A DNA stretch of 64,000 nucleotides from Excoecaria cochinchinensis (lineage: Eukaryota > Streptophyta > Magnoliopsida > Malpighiales > Euphorbiaceae). The position numbers and the translations under genes were made by a program. The stretch spans positions 588,501 to 652,500 of the forward strand of contig CANTUQ010000109.1 of assembly GCA_947683425.1 (NCBI GenBank), written 5' to 3'. Positions 12,201 through 23,859 of the stretch are shown one piece after another; position 1 is the stretch's first letter, and each line of letters opens with the position of its first letter. The notes under the pieces were generated by a model. That model was not told the DNA's origin, did not search any database, and saw nothing but the letters and a program-made list of their open reading frames with translations.

Positions 12201-15200
12201 TGGTTCTTGTTGTTCAAAAAACTACGAGATATCAATGACACATGTTTGTTTGCTAGAGATCAAAGAGTGGTGTCTATTTTTTAAAATTGTATGTTGCTAA
12301 GAAAATGAGCTAAACGCACACTTGCATACTGATTTTCAAACCTCCAAATCTTATTGACTATTAGGCTCAATACCATGCCCTATAATGTGGTGCACAAACT
12401 CTGTTATCTGGTCTAAAACCAGTGTGAAAGGAAAGATGCTACAAATGTTTCTGCATGATGAATAAATCAGTGAATAACCCAAACCTTTATGCACACTCAT
12501 TTTTGGACAATTCTTTTATTTTTTTTATCTGTTGAATGAACTTTCTTTTTGGTATTCATTTTAGCCCATTGTAAAAAAAAAAGTCAAATATTAAAAATAT
12601 CTATAACTTTTAGCATATTTAATTTTTAACCAACTCATCGATACTGATATCAATCTAAATATCTTGTACCTAATTGAATGAGAGCGCTACATTAGAAATA
12701 TTTCTGTTAATATGTTAATCATTGATGTCAGCGAGGAAGCTCATGGTTTTGATGCATAAAACAATATAAAAGTCCAAAAAAGGTTTCAGTTTTTATTGGT
12801 AATTAATTTATTCTTTTGCCTTCTTTAGATTGCTAAAATTGATACAAATATTTCAAGTACAAATTGATAAAATTAAAAGAATTGACTGAAACTGAGAATG
12901 TGGATAAGGAGTCTTATTTTGGTGATTTGGCTTTGTTTTTTCTCAAAAGCATAACATTGTAGTAGCATTTCAATGGAAGTCTTCAAGTAATGAATTGCAT
13001 TATTTCACCAACATAACTTTTTACTTCTTGCTGTCGTGTTTATTGAAGCACTAGTTTTTGGTGGCAAATAGGAGAAAAAAAGATAAGTAGTTGATAAAAA
13101 TTAAGAACAAAACCTGAATTAGTCTTAGATAAAGTTAATAAATGAGAAGAATTACATTGTTAAATTGAGTGATGCATAGCTTACTATATGGCAACCAAAT
13201 CAAGTTGCTCTTCCTTCAGTTTGCTTAAATGCGAAATAATGTTGATCGCTGGCCTTTTCTAAGAGTTTCTATGCGGTTGTCACTTCTGAATATACATGAT
13301 GAGTAAGACGCTTTTCTTTCATATACTTTAGCAACAATAACAGGTATCAACGAGAATTAACTGGTTTTGACACGACAATTTCATACTAAAAGTCTATTTT
13401 TCATTAATATCTAGATGGTAGTCTCTAAACCAAAAGCCAAAAGTGCAAAAATGATTTATTGATTCCTTATTTTTTAGGATATTACACATTTGATTTATGT
13501 GGCCATGTGTACCCGTGCAGTGGATCTAGTGCTGGTCATTCATTGAAGGAAGCCAGTATATTTTGGAGTCTTTTGATGATTTTCTCTTTTCTATTGCAAG
13601 CTGCTGATACAGTGCTCAAGGTTAGGATACAGAACAACTTTTTATGGAGATTTATAAGTGTGCATTGTTTGTCCTGACTGCACATATTTTATAATTTGCA
13701 GGAAATTATTTTCCTGGATGCTGCTCAGCGATTGAAGGTATGTTCCAAGATTGACAGTAAATGTTTAATTTCTAATTTCAGTAGTACCATATATTGCTTA
13801 TTTTATTGTATTTGGAAACCCTTTTACTTTTTGTTAAGGGAAAATGGTTTTTGATTTCACAAACGTACCCAACGAAATAATTTTTCACTTTTTTGAGCTG
13901 AATTAAAATTATGGATGACAATACAAAACTGATATATATTTTGCTCTCCATCCCATGGTAAGAGTCCTCTTTTACTCTTGCACAAATATTAAGGTAATTA
14001 TTGAATTTTCTTGATATTATAAAAAATTACTTTAAATGGACTAAAATATCCTTTTGTAGAAAAGACAGTTTATTGATGATATTAATGCAATGGTGGTAAT
14101 AATGACAAGGGTAAAGTTGGAAAATAAGTAATCAATTTCTCCTTGATTTTTTAACATAACACTTTAGATGGGACTAAATTTTTCTTCAAAAATAACTCTT
14201 ACCATGTGTCAGATGGAGAATTGCTATTTTGAAATTATTTCAAAAGCTACCAAACTACATATCTTGAGGACTGTTTGTGGAGCTTGGTTTTTTTATTATG
14301 TCTTTAGTTTTTAAATTTTTTGGTAGTTCTAGAATTTCTTGAAATGTTAAGATGATGCTTTTCAATCTGTTACAGGGAGGTTCATTAGATCTATTTGTTG
14401 TCAACTCCTTTGGCTCAGCTTACCAAGTAGGTAAACTGTAGTGAATTAAGGTCTAAAGTTTTGCTTGTATTTTTTATCATGGCTTTTAACAACAGGTGCA
14501 TAGAAGTCTAAACTTTTTTTGTGTATTTTGTCCAGGCATTATTTATATTCCTTCTTCTTCCTTTTATGTCAAAATTATGGGGCATACCATTTAGTCAACT
14601 TGCAGGCTATCTTAAAGATGGCGCAGTTTGCTTTCTGAACGTTGGTAGTTTATCAAGTGGTAAGCTATGATTTTCCGTCAGGATGTATGACATAAAATAG
14701 AATAAAATAAATAGTATTGATAGATGTGCTGTGCTATTTTAGATCTCATACTGGTTTTGGAGTTTATGTTGGTACTTTTGGTACTTTGGCAAGAATATGG
14801 AACCTACTCTTTCTTGCAGAGGAAATAATTAAGTTGAGCTCTTTTAATTAAATTTTTTGTCAGATTCATTAAACTATATTTGAGCTATACGTTGATATTG
14901 ATTTCAATATCACAACATTATTTTTTCATGGATATAAAATGATATGAATCGTAGTACTGTTTTAACTATTTGGGAGAATCATATTGAATTCATGTCATAT
15001 ACAATTTCCTCGTGTTTAATTGATCAATTAAAATTTTACAAAAAAAAAAAAATGCACGTGGTATTGATGATCATTTTAATTATTAAAGCATAATTTAGAT
15101 GTGCAATAAAATTAGGAAATGTGATAGTAAATAATAAAATTTGTAATGATTATAAATGTAATGTATATTTATGGATGTTTCAAGAGTAAAATAAGCAAAA

Positions 15201-16906
15201 AAGTATTAATGTTAAAGTAGTTTAACAGTTTTTATTACCAGTTTTAATATTGTTCATGCTCCTCTATTGACATGAGAAGGACGAGGATCTCTAGGTTATT
15301 GTAATAGGTATTGTCAGACATTCTTGAACATTGTTGTTATAGAAGGTCGGAGTGTTGCAATTGAAAATGTGATATGTGTGCACAGATAATAACTTACGAT
15401 ACATCCAGGGAGTTGCTATGTTTATATGCTTGAACAGTTAGACTATATTCTAGAGATACAGGTCAGGGATGATGTACACTGCTTAAGCTGTTCATATTAA
15501 GCTTTACTATAAGCTATATGTGGATGTTAAAAACCAACTTTATGTAACAACAAGAAATTCATGTTGGTAGATGAAAAAGAAAAATTGGTGTACGAAATAT
15601 AGCAATATACTTATCATATACGTCCGAGATATAAAAGTTATTTACATACTTTAATTAAATCTAATAAAATGGTCTTCTGGAATTTGTTAACATTATTCCA
15701 GTTTTGAAGTACAAATCCAAGATCCTATTTGCTCTTATGCTGTGGTTTCTGTATGCAACTTTTGAAAGGACCAACTGGTAATGAGTCGATGATTGTGTTG
15801 TTTGGCTTTATTTTCCATTTTTTTTTTTAATTTTGGAATCTTACTATGCGGTTGTTATTATAGACTATAGACATGCCAATTGATTTCTTGGAATTAATTT
15901 GTCTGCCCACAGGATGTAATGGTGCTCCCCTGCTACCCTTATTGTTTGTTCTTGTAAACATGGGTTTCAATATCTCATTGCTGCATCTACTTAAGATCTC
16001 TTCAGCTGTTTTATCTTCTCTTGCTTCCACAATTTCAGGTATGCCATTTTACCCATCAAAAGAACTTCCCTGTAAAACCATTAAGCATATTAATTACTTC
16101 TCCTAAATGCCTCTGAAAGATTGCTTGAAATAATGGCCATTGTTGCATCTAGGTCCCTTGTGGAGGGCATATCTATCGATTTACAGTTTGAACTCATACC
16201 AAGTCTGAAATTGGCAACTCTGTTGTCTTAATAAATGACCTTGGCAGGAACAAGCATGATACTGAATGAAAATAATCCTTTTGTCAATATTAACTTTTCC
16301 TGGATTGTATTTTCTCACTAAGACGAGATTATGTTACATGTTGCATCCCTGCTATGAATTATTCTAGAAAGGGTTAATGGTGTCATTCATTGAAGCCTAC
16401 ATTGTTGTTTCACACTTTATATCTTTGTTTGAATCACCTTAAGGATGTTTTTTATAATTAATATGCATTTGGTCGATTTATTACAATTTCAGATGTATTA
16501 AGCACTTTCAACTTACCATTAATCTTTTTATCTGTGTTCTTGAGCTGAGACCTTGGCATGATTCACGTCAAAGCATTAATAAAGTGGAATCTTTGATCCC
16601 ATCATGTTGGTTTAGCTGTTAACTGCCTGATGACATTGGGCAAATGAGCATGTTGATCAATCTATTCTTGACTTGTAGTTTTTGAAACTAATCCAACTGA
16701 ACTGATGCATGTTTTCTTTGGGGGCTTAAATGGCAGTGCCGATATCGGTGTACGTGTTCACATTGCAACTGCCATATCTTGGTGCTGGATCCTCCCTTCC
16801 AACTGGCTTTGTTGCAGGAACCATAATTCTGGTTCTGGGCTTACTGATCTATGCTTGGACACCTTATACTAATTCTTCTAATGCATCTTCACCATCTCCC
16901 AACTGA
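6275..16906 (+). CDS. CRT-like (CLT) chloroplast thiol transporter, 10 exons
   Basis: Plastid-envelope member of the chloroquine-resistance-transporter-like family. The Arabidopsis CLT1-3 proteins export glutathione and gamma-glutamylcysteine from plastids. Exons that keep frame with GT-AG borders are 6275-6717, 9962-10107, 11024-11061, 11834-11949, 13521-13620, 13702-13737, 14376-14426, 14536-14659, 15913-16038 and 16737-16906. They total 1350 nt (449 residues plus TGA). Residues 1 to about 105 are Ser/Arg-rich and acid-poor at the start, fitting a transit peptide. About ten hydrophobic segments follow from residue 107. Family-typical strings include LSGASVPVLSQ, FLLQAADTVLKEIIFLDAAQ, NMGFNISLLHLLKISSA and ILVLGLLIYAWTP. 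An AATAAA lies at 16984. I saw no break, and it looks functional. Paralogue identity (CLT1, 2 or 3) is not resolved. Confidence 0.93.
7003..7390. mobile_element. MITE in CLT intron 1 (Tourist-like?)
   Basis: A 388-bp A/T-rich element with imperfect terminal inverted repeats: TGTGATGTTTAGTT at the left, and the complement of AACTAAACAGCACC at the right. It is flanked by TTA on both sides (7000-7002 and 7391-7393), as expected for PIF/Harbinger-type MITEs. It has no coding capacity and lies in the 3.2-kb first intron of the CLT gene. A similar GGTGCTGTTTAGTT end occurs near 41793, but no partner end was found there. Confidence 0.65.
10188..10378. mobile_element. Short foldback MITE in CLT intron 2
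   Basis: Two arms of about 75 bp face each other around a short spacer. The left arm carries TTGCAAGAAAGT, GCTTGAAATTGA and GACACATCAG. The right arm, reverse-complemented, carries TTGCAATAAAAGT, GCTTGAAATTGA and GGCACATCAG. It starts about 80 bases after the exon 2 donor. The superfamily is uncertain because I could not settle the target duplication. Confidence 0.6.
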
Positions 16907-18276
16907 ATTGTAGTCATTTCTTTGCGAATTATTTTCATTTTCTACTTCAGAAAATGATGTGAGCCGGCTATTCATCAATGCCTAATAAAAGGAAAAAGAA
17001 GGAAGAAGAAGATTATTGTTGCTGTTGTAATAGAAACTGTGATTCATTTTGAATGTGCAATGGCTGATTGGACATTGATTTATATTAGTTAATTTCTTGA
17101 GAAAATAACATTGATGTGAAAGGTGAAAAAACATCTGGATGTCCAATTTTATCTGTATACATATTTCCTTTGGGCTAAAATTTTATAATTTATATTATTA
17201 TATCTGAAAAAATTATAAATAGGAAAAATGTATCTTGGGTTCCTGAAGTTTATAGGTTTTTCAGATTAAATTTTTATACTTTTAAAAGTTAAGATTGGGT
17301 CTTAATATGTTTTAAATTACTTAGATTATATCCAATTTAAACGGAATGGGTGTAATTGAAATGTATATTATGTTAATTTTACACGAGTTCAATTTAAAAT
17401 GATTGTAAAATATATAAAATATTAAAATAAAATATAATTCATCACTTTTTATATGTTTAAAATTGTATATTTTTTTAATTTTCTTATAAGTTTCACTGTG
17501 ATTTTAAATTAATTTTATGTGAGATTAATTTTACATGCATTTTAATTCTGTTAATTTTATTTAACTTAATATGAGTAATTCTAAGAGATAATTCAATGTC
17601 AAACTTGCCTCTTCTCTCAATCTTTTCTCTCTCTCTAAGCTCATAGCAGAATATTTTACATTTCTTTCAATTTTCCCCATAATTTACAGACTGAAATTGT
17701 GATCCGGTGCGTAGTGTGTGCACCGTCCAATCAAGCGGCGTGTACACGTGCACGAATACATCAAATGGCGTCCGCGAAGGTTTTGAGCAAAAAATCAAAA
17801 ATCAGGACTAACATCTCGCATCTCCGATTGCTAGTCAATTCAGAAAGCGCGAAAGCACTATGAGCTTTCCAAATCAAGCGGCAAGTTTATATCCAAAGAA
17901 ATTAATTTTGATCTTTGTCTGTTTTTTATTTTTATTTTTTTTTGTGGTATTGTCTCATGATTGAAATTTCAAAGTAAAGCTCGTTGGTAGTTATGGCATG
18001 ATGAAGTTGGATCTTTAGATCTAGCTATGTGATTTAGGGCAGGAGCGCATGTAAATTATTAAGATAAACACGATCCGACAATCTATATGTGCATGCATAT
18101 TAAATTACTATTTATTATCATTATTTTTAAAATTTTAAAAATTAAATTTTGAATTTATCTATTTTATAGGATCAAGGCTCGAAAATTTTTCAGATTAAAC
18201 GATTTGGGACTCAATTTTTAATCAAAGTCAGTTTAGTAGTATTAAAAGGTCATATTTTAGCATCAGGTTTTATAAT
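16907..18276. other. Intergenic region downstream of the CLT gene
   Basis: The first 100-150 bases are the likely 3' UTR, with AATAAA at 16984. The rest is A/T-rich. A more GC-rich patch at about 17700-17880 contains alternating GTGTGCAC/GTGTACACGTGCAC words. I see no coding exon, RNA gene or complete transposon. Confidence 0.5.
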
Positions 18277-18745
18277 TGATACAAGCTAAAATGTCTTTAT
18301 CTGAAGAAGAGAAAACGATCCGATCGGATGAGAAAACTCTGCAATAAGAAGAGCCCGATCGGAACAGGTGTGAGCATTCCGAAACTTAAGTTAGTAGCTT
18401 AGAGAGACAATGTGCTTTTAAAGAGAGGATGTTTAGGATTCAATATCTGGTACCATCGTTGGCTGGCCTATTTATATGAGATGATTGAGGGGCACTTGAT
18501 TGCCTGATGAGTGATTACTGGCTGTCAGAGTTGGTATTCGGCGACATGAAAGGGAGCAGGTGGTAGGTATGAGCGCTGCCTTGTGTCAGGCGGCTGATGG
18601 GACTGGCGGTCACATCAGCCGATCGGGCGTGTGCGCTGCCTAGGAGCTCGTGTCTGCTACTCTTGGTTGTTAGGCCTTGGGCCTTGCCAGTTGAGTGGGC
18701 CGACTGAATGGATCTCAGGGCAAATGATATTTATTGTGTTATTAC
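18277..18745 (-). mobile_element. Solo LTR related to the Tat element at 23.9-40.4 kb
   Basis: The sequence aligns along its length with the LTRs at 23860-24335 and 39926-40402. Shared blocks include GTCTTTATCTGAA, GAGCA(C/T)TCCGAA, ATTTATATGAGA, GGGAGCAGGT and GCGCTGCCTTGTGTCAG. It starts with TG and has no adjacent internal sequence, so it is best read as a solo LTR. It differs more from the two LTRs than they do from each other. The right end and target duplication are degenerate. The strand is given by comparison with those LTRs. Confidence 0.75.
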
Positions 18746-19442
18746 TGAAATGGCTTTATCAATAACGTTACATTTAATTTACATTTTTTTTCAATTTTCG
18801 CCGTTAGCGACCCAATCCAATTAAATCCTAACTGACATAAAAATTATACACTACGAAATTTTTTGCAACTAAAAGCTTTATAATGTTACATTTAATTTAA
18901 TTACTAAACACACTCGGTTTAATTTTCTCTAATTTTCCTTCTCTTCTTTTTACTAATTTGTTTTTTCGATAAAGATTACTATAGCAAAAATCCAGTCTTT
19001 TAAATTTGGCAACTTCAATCATTTCATCTCTTAAATTTTTTGAAAAACTATTCCTTCTCTCTCTTGCACTCATCCAATTAGATACAGGCTTTAGTTTGTT
19101 TTGAATGAGAGTGAAGTCCACTTACTTGTAACCAAGCCCTGGAAATTTCTTGACTAAACAAAAATTATTCAGCAATTGCCATACATGAAGTATGTAAATT
19201 CAGTTTTAAAATAGATGTGCATCCATGTATACGCTACTGAAAAATTGAACGATTTCAACTTCGAGGAGTTGGACTATGTTGGGCCAAATAGACAAGCTTT
19301 TTAATAGTCTTAGATAATACCCGCCCCACTCCACTTAGGAGGAGCGTGTAGGGTTTACCCATGAGCTTGCTTTATAAGCAAACATCAAAAAGAAGAATTG
19401 GATGCAGATTTGGTAGAATGCTTTAGTGTCTCATAACAGAAA

Positions 19443-20503
19443 ATGGGGATATGGGACTACATGTCATCAACAGCAAATGCAGTGAATCAATATGCTGTGA
19501 GACCAACCAGGAACTTATGTTGGACATCTTACTCTTACTGCCGAGCTGCAGCTGGCAAGATCACAGGCACTGCCGTGCCAAATCTAAGCCAGCAGTTGCA
19601 CGATCCCAAAATGGCCCAATTTGCCACAAATTGTGCTAAAAATGCTGCAGTTTTTGCCTGCCGTGAGGGTCTTAAAATGGTTCCTGGTATTTCTTTTTAT
19701 TTATTTTCCTCTCGTTCTTTTTACTGTTTCTTTAGGGTGCATCTGGACCGTCGATCACCGTCAGATCTACGGCATGCGTGCCGATGTGGTCCAGGTGCGT
19801 GAATTTGGTGCGCACATCTGGACCACTGTCAGATCGACGGGATGAGCGCTGACGCGGTCCAGGGGCGGTCATCTGGACCGTCGATCACCGTCAGATCGAC
19901 GGGATGCGCGCCGACGCTGTCCAGTCTGGATCTTCACGTCGACGCGGACTAGGTGCGTGAATTTGGTACGCGCATCTGGATCGTCGATCACCGTCAGATC
20001 GACGGCATGCGCGCCGATGTGGTCAGGTGCGTGCTAGTGCGCATTCACTGGATACGTGATCTTCTGAGACTTAACCTTTTAATTCTCTCTCTTATAAGGC
20101 AATCTTATATTAAACACATTAGTTTTGTTCAGGTGGAGGGCCAATGTATGAAATTATCTCACGCTCTGTCCCCCATCAAAAGCAACTGCAGAAGCAAGCA
20201 GTAACAACTGAAAAAGAAATAAAGGAATTGCATGATAGGATAGCAGAAATGGGAAAAGAAATCTCCCACTTGAAAAAACAAGTGCTTAATCAGATTGAGT
20301 TTGATGACAGAGATGTTGAATGGGAGTCTAAGATACGAGAAGCAAACAAAAATCAAGCAGAAACAATCAGATTGTTGATGACAAAGAGCATGATTTCGAA
20401 TCCGAATAAGCCGCCGATGAATGTAATCCAACACATGGTAATGATGGATTACATTAGGGGTTGTGACTTTGATGATCTTAACATGCCTAAGAAATGCCGC
20501 TGA
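19443..20503 (+). CDS. Uncharacterised two-exon plant protein with coiled coil
   Basis: Exon 1 is 19443-19686 and exon 2 is 20133-20503. The borders are GT-AG and the joined frame gives 204 residues plus TGA. A TATA-like TTTATAAG sits at 19371, about 70 bases before the ATG. The product starts MGIWDYMSSTANAVNQY. Residues to about 82 are Ala/Cys-rich. About 95-150 is a charged heptad-like coiled coil (KEIKELHDRIAEMGKEI, HLKKQVLNQ), followed by a short tail ending MPKKCR. There is no signal peptide, clear membrane segment or catalytic motif. I do not recognise the family. The consistent splice frame, the promoter spacing and the codon pattern make a real gene likely. The 446-base intron is largely the GC-rich minisatellite listed separately. 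Confidence 0.75.
19741..20035. repeat. GC-rich hairpin minisatellite inside an intron
   Basis: Four degenerate copies of a unit built on ATCTGGACCGTCGATC, ACCGTCA and GATCGACGG(G/C)ATGCG start near 19741, 19815, 19871 and 19973. The third copy (19878-19902) is a perfect hairpin with 9-bp arms CCGTCGATC/GATCGACGG and a 7-nt loop. Copies one and four carry one arm mismatch each. Linkers GTGCGTGAATTTGGT recur at about 19795 and 19952. The tract is far more GC-rich than anything around it and fills most of the intron of the uncharacterised gene. Confidence 0.85.
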
Positions 20504-21223
20504 CTTGGCCTAGTTTGCTTCATGTATAGTATCTTTGCTACTAGTAGTAAATATGTTTTGTTGTCTTTTTAGTTTAGTTATCTAACTGTTTTTGTTAATG
20601 TTTTGTGAAAAACAGAAACTTTTCATGTGTCTTATTTAAGAATTTCTGTTAACATGCTGGTTTTTCCTCGTTGATTGATGCCATATTGTTAAGGTGATGA
20701 TGTTGGTGATTCTATACACTTCGGAAAAGTTTGAAGAGTAAGAAGAATCTGGAAATGGGAAAATTCTCTTCTAAACCAGATCAGGTTTAAAGTAAATTTA
20801 TGAGCTAAACTAATGATGGATTGCCATTTACGCTCGCAAGTTATAGTCATTAACCATTAGTTTTGTTCATAATTTTTTGTCTAGATTCCATTTAGGCAAC
20901 AATTTATAATTCTTGTCAAGATTCGATCGATTTAAGTAAAACAATTGTTGCATAAATTGACCATTGACCATTCAAATTGAATTTGGTTGGTAATTTAAAA
21001 GGAATTTATTGTGAAAAATCATGCAAAAAAATGAAATAAAAAAAGACAAGCAAAGTCAACTTTATAATGGAATTTTTAATTAGCAGGCTTTTTTCTTTTT
21101 TCTTTTTCTTGGGATTTTGTAAAATCCCTCAGAATTGGAGTCCTAAGAAAGAGTAAAACATGGTGTTGTCTGTATTTTACATAACAAAGATTTATTTATC
21201 TAATCAAAGTTTGTTGTTCCATG
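20504..21223. other. Intergenic interval between convergent genes
   Basis: It lies between the plus-strand uncharacterised gene and the minus-strand expansin pseudogene, so it should hold both 3' UTRs. It is A/T-rich. No exon, repeat array or transposon end was identified. Confidence 0.4.
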
Positions 21224-21321
21224 CTAAGTTCCACCCAATTGCCAATTAGAAGGTACAACGTTATTAGACTGAACCATTCTCCCATCACCAGCAACCACTT
21301 GAAAAGACAAGTTTTGCCCAT

Positions 21322-21756
21322 GGGTTAATTTTTTCGGTGGCCACTCAATTTTGTGACTTGTAACAATTTGCTTACTAAACTTTAATTTGTAACAAAAAAA
21401 TAATTCATCTATTATTTTATAACGAAAAAAATCATAATAACCGAAAATTGCATTCGCCGGTAATCGGCGTGTGATCGGTACGGCAAAACTCAATGACACG
21501 TCAAAAATTTTGTCACGTCAGATTAGAGTTAATTTTTGTGGTGGTCACTAAACTTTGTACCTTGTAACGATATAGTCACTAAACTTCAACTTTGTGCCGT
21601 GCAGATCATGCGCCGGTTACCGGCGAGCACAATTTTCGATCATTGTGTTTTTTTCGTTACAAAATAATAGATGAGTTATTTTTCCGTTACAAATTGAAGT
21701 TTAGTGACCAAATCGTTATAAGCGAAAAGTTGAGTGACCACCGAAAAAATTAACCC
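21322..21756. mobile_element. MITE inserted in an expansin exon
   Basis: A 435-bp element bounded by GGGTTAATTTTTTCGGTGG at the left and its inverted partner CCACCGAAAAAATTAACCC at the right. The subterminal stretches (CACTCAA, TTAGTGACC, TTGTAAC-type words) are also inverted. It separates two stretches of in-frame expansin coding sequence. I could not settle the target-site duplication, so the superfamily is open (Mutator-like is possible). Confidence 0.85.
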
Positions 21757-22258
21757 TAATTGTGTCCAAGTTTGCCAATTTTGACCCCAATTTCTTGTCA
21801 TGTGTATCCAATTAGTTTTAGAACCCTTAATTCTAACATTAACCACATCCCCTACACTACACCTCCAACATTATAAACTAGCACAAGTAGCCAATAGGGG
21901 TTCCCTTTAAGCTCAAATTTGATGCCACCTTTCCTATAGCACATTACCCTTCTGCAGTAAATTGGGACAATTCCAGCTTTGTATTCAGCAAGTTTTAGGA
22001 ACATTGGGAGGGTCAAATCAAAATGCTTTTGTGGCGGGTTGCACCAAACCTCTTCTGTTTTTGTGTAATTTGGAGGGCAGAAGTTTGTGGCAGTGACCCT
22101 AATTTTTGGGGCACCGTTTTTGCACCATGGTGAACTTGTGCAAAATAATTCGAAACAAGCCCCACATGTTAATCCGTTGTTGAATAGGGCTGTGCTTAAT
22201 GCTGTTGTCTCTAGTCTATACCCTTGAGCAATTAGGTCTCCATATCCACAAGCTCCCT

Positions 22259-22621
22259 CTGAAAAAACAAAATTATCTTATATTAGAAATTAAGTATGTT
22301 GGAGTTTTTAAGTTCAAATCTCCCTATATATCTCTTTATTCAAAATGTAAAATAGGAACGTTCTATCTTTAAGAGGATGTTTCGAATTCGAGTCTCTCCA
22401 TTTTCTTCTTTCAATTCCTTTAACAAACAGATAAAATACAATTTATAGCATAAATCAATAAAAACTAATAAAAATTGGGTTTGATCAGTGGTCTAATTGG
22501 TTGGAGAGTTTTCATGTGAAGCTAAAAAATTCGATTCGAATTTCACCGGCTCCTTTCCCCTAAATGTGAAATTAATAAGGGGAAAAAAAGGTAAAATTTT
22601 GTAAATTTACAATTTACTTAC
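22259..22621. repeat. Expansin intron with tRNA-like (SINE-type) promoter boxes
   Basis: The single intron contains, on the plus strand, TGGTCTAATTGGTTGGAGAG near 22488 (resembling a tRNA A box) and GATTCGAATTTC about 45 bases later (resembling a B box). Two further B-box-like words, GTTCAAATCTCC and CGAATTCGAGTCTC, lie at about 22310 and 22383. This could be SINE debris. Spacing and folds were not verified, and no intact tRNA cloverleaf was found. Confidence 0.3.
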
Positions 22622-22781
22622 GCATTGTTCCATTTCCATTCATGTCACCATAAAATGTAGCATGAGCAAAATCCCATCCATGGTGGGCATGATCCGATTT
22701 TTCTATTGAACCTTGAACAAGAAAGATTAGAGTTTGGATATTTAGTGTAAGAAAAATAAATAAAAACCTGAACATAACCAT

Positions 22782-23764
22782 TTTATCCTCAATTTTTAAT
22801 TTTTTTATTCTATTCAAAATGAAAATAATGCTCATAGTCATATTAATTTATAGTGTTTTTTCAATTATAAAAAATTATAGTGGTTTTGGCCTCTGAATTA
22901 TATTGGAAATTTAACGAATAGTTGTCCTTTGAATGGCAAGTTACCAACTATATATTATTCATTTTCTGAACTTGTTTTAGGTAAGTTAAAACTAATATAA
23001 TTGTTTCAAGAGTTTGGTCCAATTTGCAATGTGCATTTACACTTGAATTTAGAGTTTGTTCTAATTAGTATTTAGTTTTTACCATATATTGATTAGTATT
23101 GTATATAAAAGTCAAATTGTGATCATGTTTACCTGATATAGCAAATAATTTAAAGGTGATATTGTTTAAGTTTAATTGATAAAAGAGGAAAAGATAATGA
23201 GAATGGCCTCGTGCAGTTTCTTCTGTAAGAAAAATAAATAAATAATCTTCAAAATAAATAAATATATACATAGTAAATTCTCCAAAGCTAAGATTATTAG
23301 GAACAAGGCAATATACCATTTTTTTTTGGCAATTAATTGAACTTAGTATTAAATCATGAAAAAATAGAAGAAAAATGTTTTTTTTTTTCAATCTACGTAC
23401 CTAGACGGTTCATGATATTTCACTTTTAACTTTTAACTGGCCGGTATCTATCAGTTTTGATAATCATATTGCTAAAGCCTAAGATGTGGATCCGTCAAAT
23501 TTGTCCAATCTAAAAATTTCATCCAAAAAAATTGACTCAAATCTAATTCAATCCTGATGGATCTGCCCAAAAAGTCCTAAATGAGCTAAAACTACTCACC
23601 CAAATGGGCTAATTCCTAAATTGCTCCTTTCTTTTTCTGATCGCTTATAGAAGTTATTAGTAGTTTTTCTTTCTACTGGTTTTTAATTCATTACTAGCTC
23701 TTTAATACGTGTACTCATGGAATTAAGGTTTATATACCACACAATTTACAGATATCACAAGATG
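22782..23764. other. Noncoding interval upstream of the expansin pseudogene
   Basis: This is the expected expansin promoter side, and it is A/T-rich. A diverged ACCCAAATGGGC-type dispersed repeat lies at about 23480-23620. The minus-strand open frame at 23065-23391 has A/T-biased composition and no recognisable domain. Confidence 0.4.
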
Positions 23765-23859
23765 CATCACTTTTTAACATTTCTTCTACAAATACCGGAA
23801 CAACTTTTGTTTTAAGGGACCACATTTTTTTTTCAGCAGGCTGTAACTTATTTAATGAG
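23765..23859 (+). pseudogene. LINE-type RNase H domain fragment, left part
   Basis: Reads VLRDHIFFSAGCNLFN in one frame, the N-terminal half of the RNase H module found at the end of plant LINE (non-LTR) reverse-transcriptase proteins. The frame stops at the left LTR of the Tat element and is taken up again at 40403. Confidence 0.65.

Larger units (their letters stand above)
21224..22781 (-). pseudogene. Alpha-expansin pseudogene (frameshift plus MITE insertion)
   Basis: Cell-wall-loosening expansin, exon 1 at 22781-22622 and exon 2 from 22258. Translation begins MVMFRFLFIFLTL (signal peptide), then GWDFAHATFYGDMNGNGTM. After a GTAAGT donor and a TTTTTTCAG acceptor comes GACGYGDLIAQGY, GLTCGACFELFC and the HFD motif (HFDLTLPMF). 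The C-terminal carbohydrate-binding domain ends VPSNWQLGGT with TAG at 21224. Two lesions break it. A 5-nt GTAGT-type duplication near 21848 shifts the frame after VYNVGGV, and a 435-bp MITE (21322-21756) interrupts the region between NWGQNW and GQNLSF. EXPA-type motifs are clear. Fusion of the usual exons 2 and 3 is the only structural variation noticed before the breaks. Confidence 0.9.

Noticed and set aside
15690..15780. Possible extra exon in CLT intron 8 (KILFALMLWFLYATFERTNW)
   Set aside because: It is open for only about 26 codons before a TAA, does not keep the CLT frame and matches no part of the CLT family. Possibly a relic of something else.
18897..19121. Minus-strand 74-codon ORF upstream of the uncharacterised gene
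   Set aside because: A/T-rich, Lys-rich composition, no domain and no promoter or splice context.
22488..22550. tRNA gene candidate from A- and B-box-like words
   Set aside because: No acceptor stem or anticodon arm can be drawn. At best it is SINE debris.
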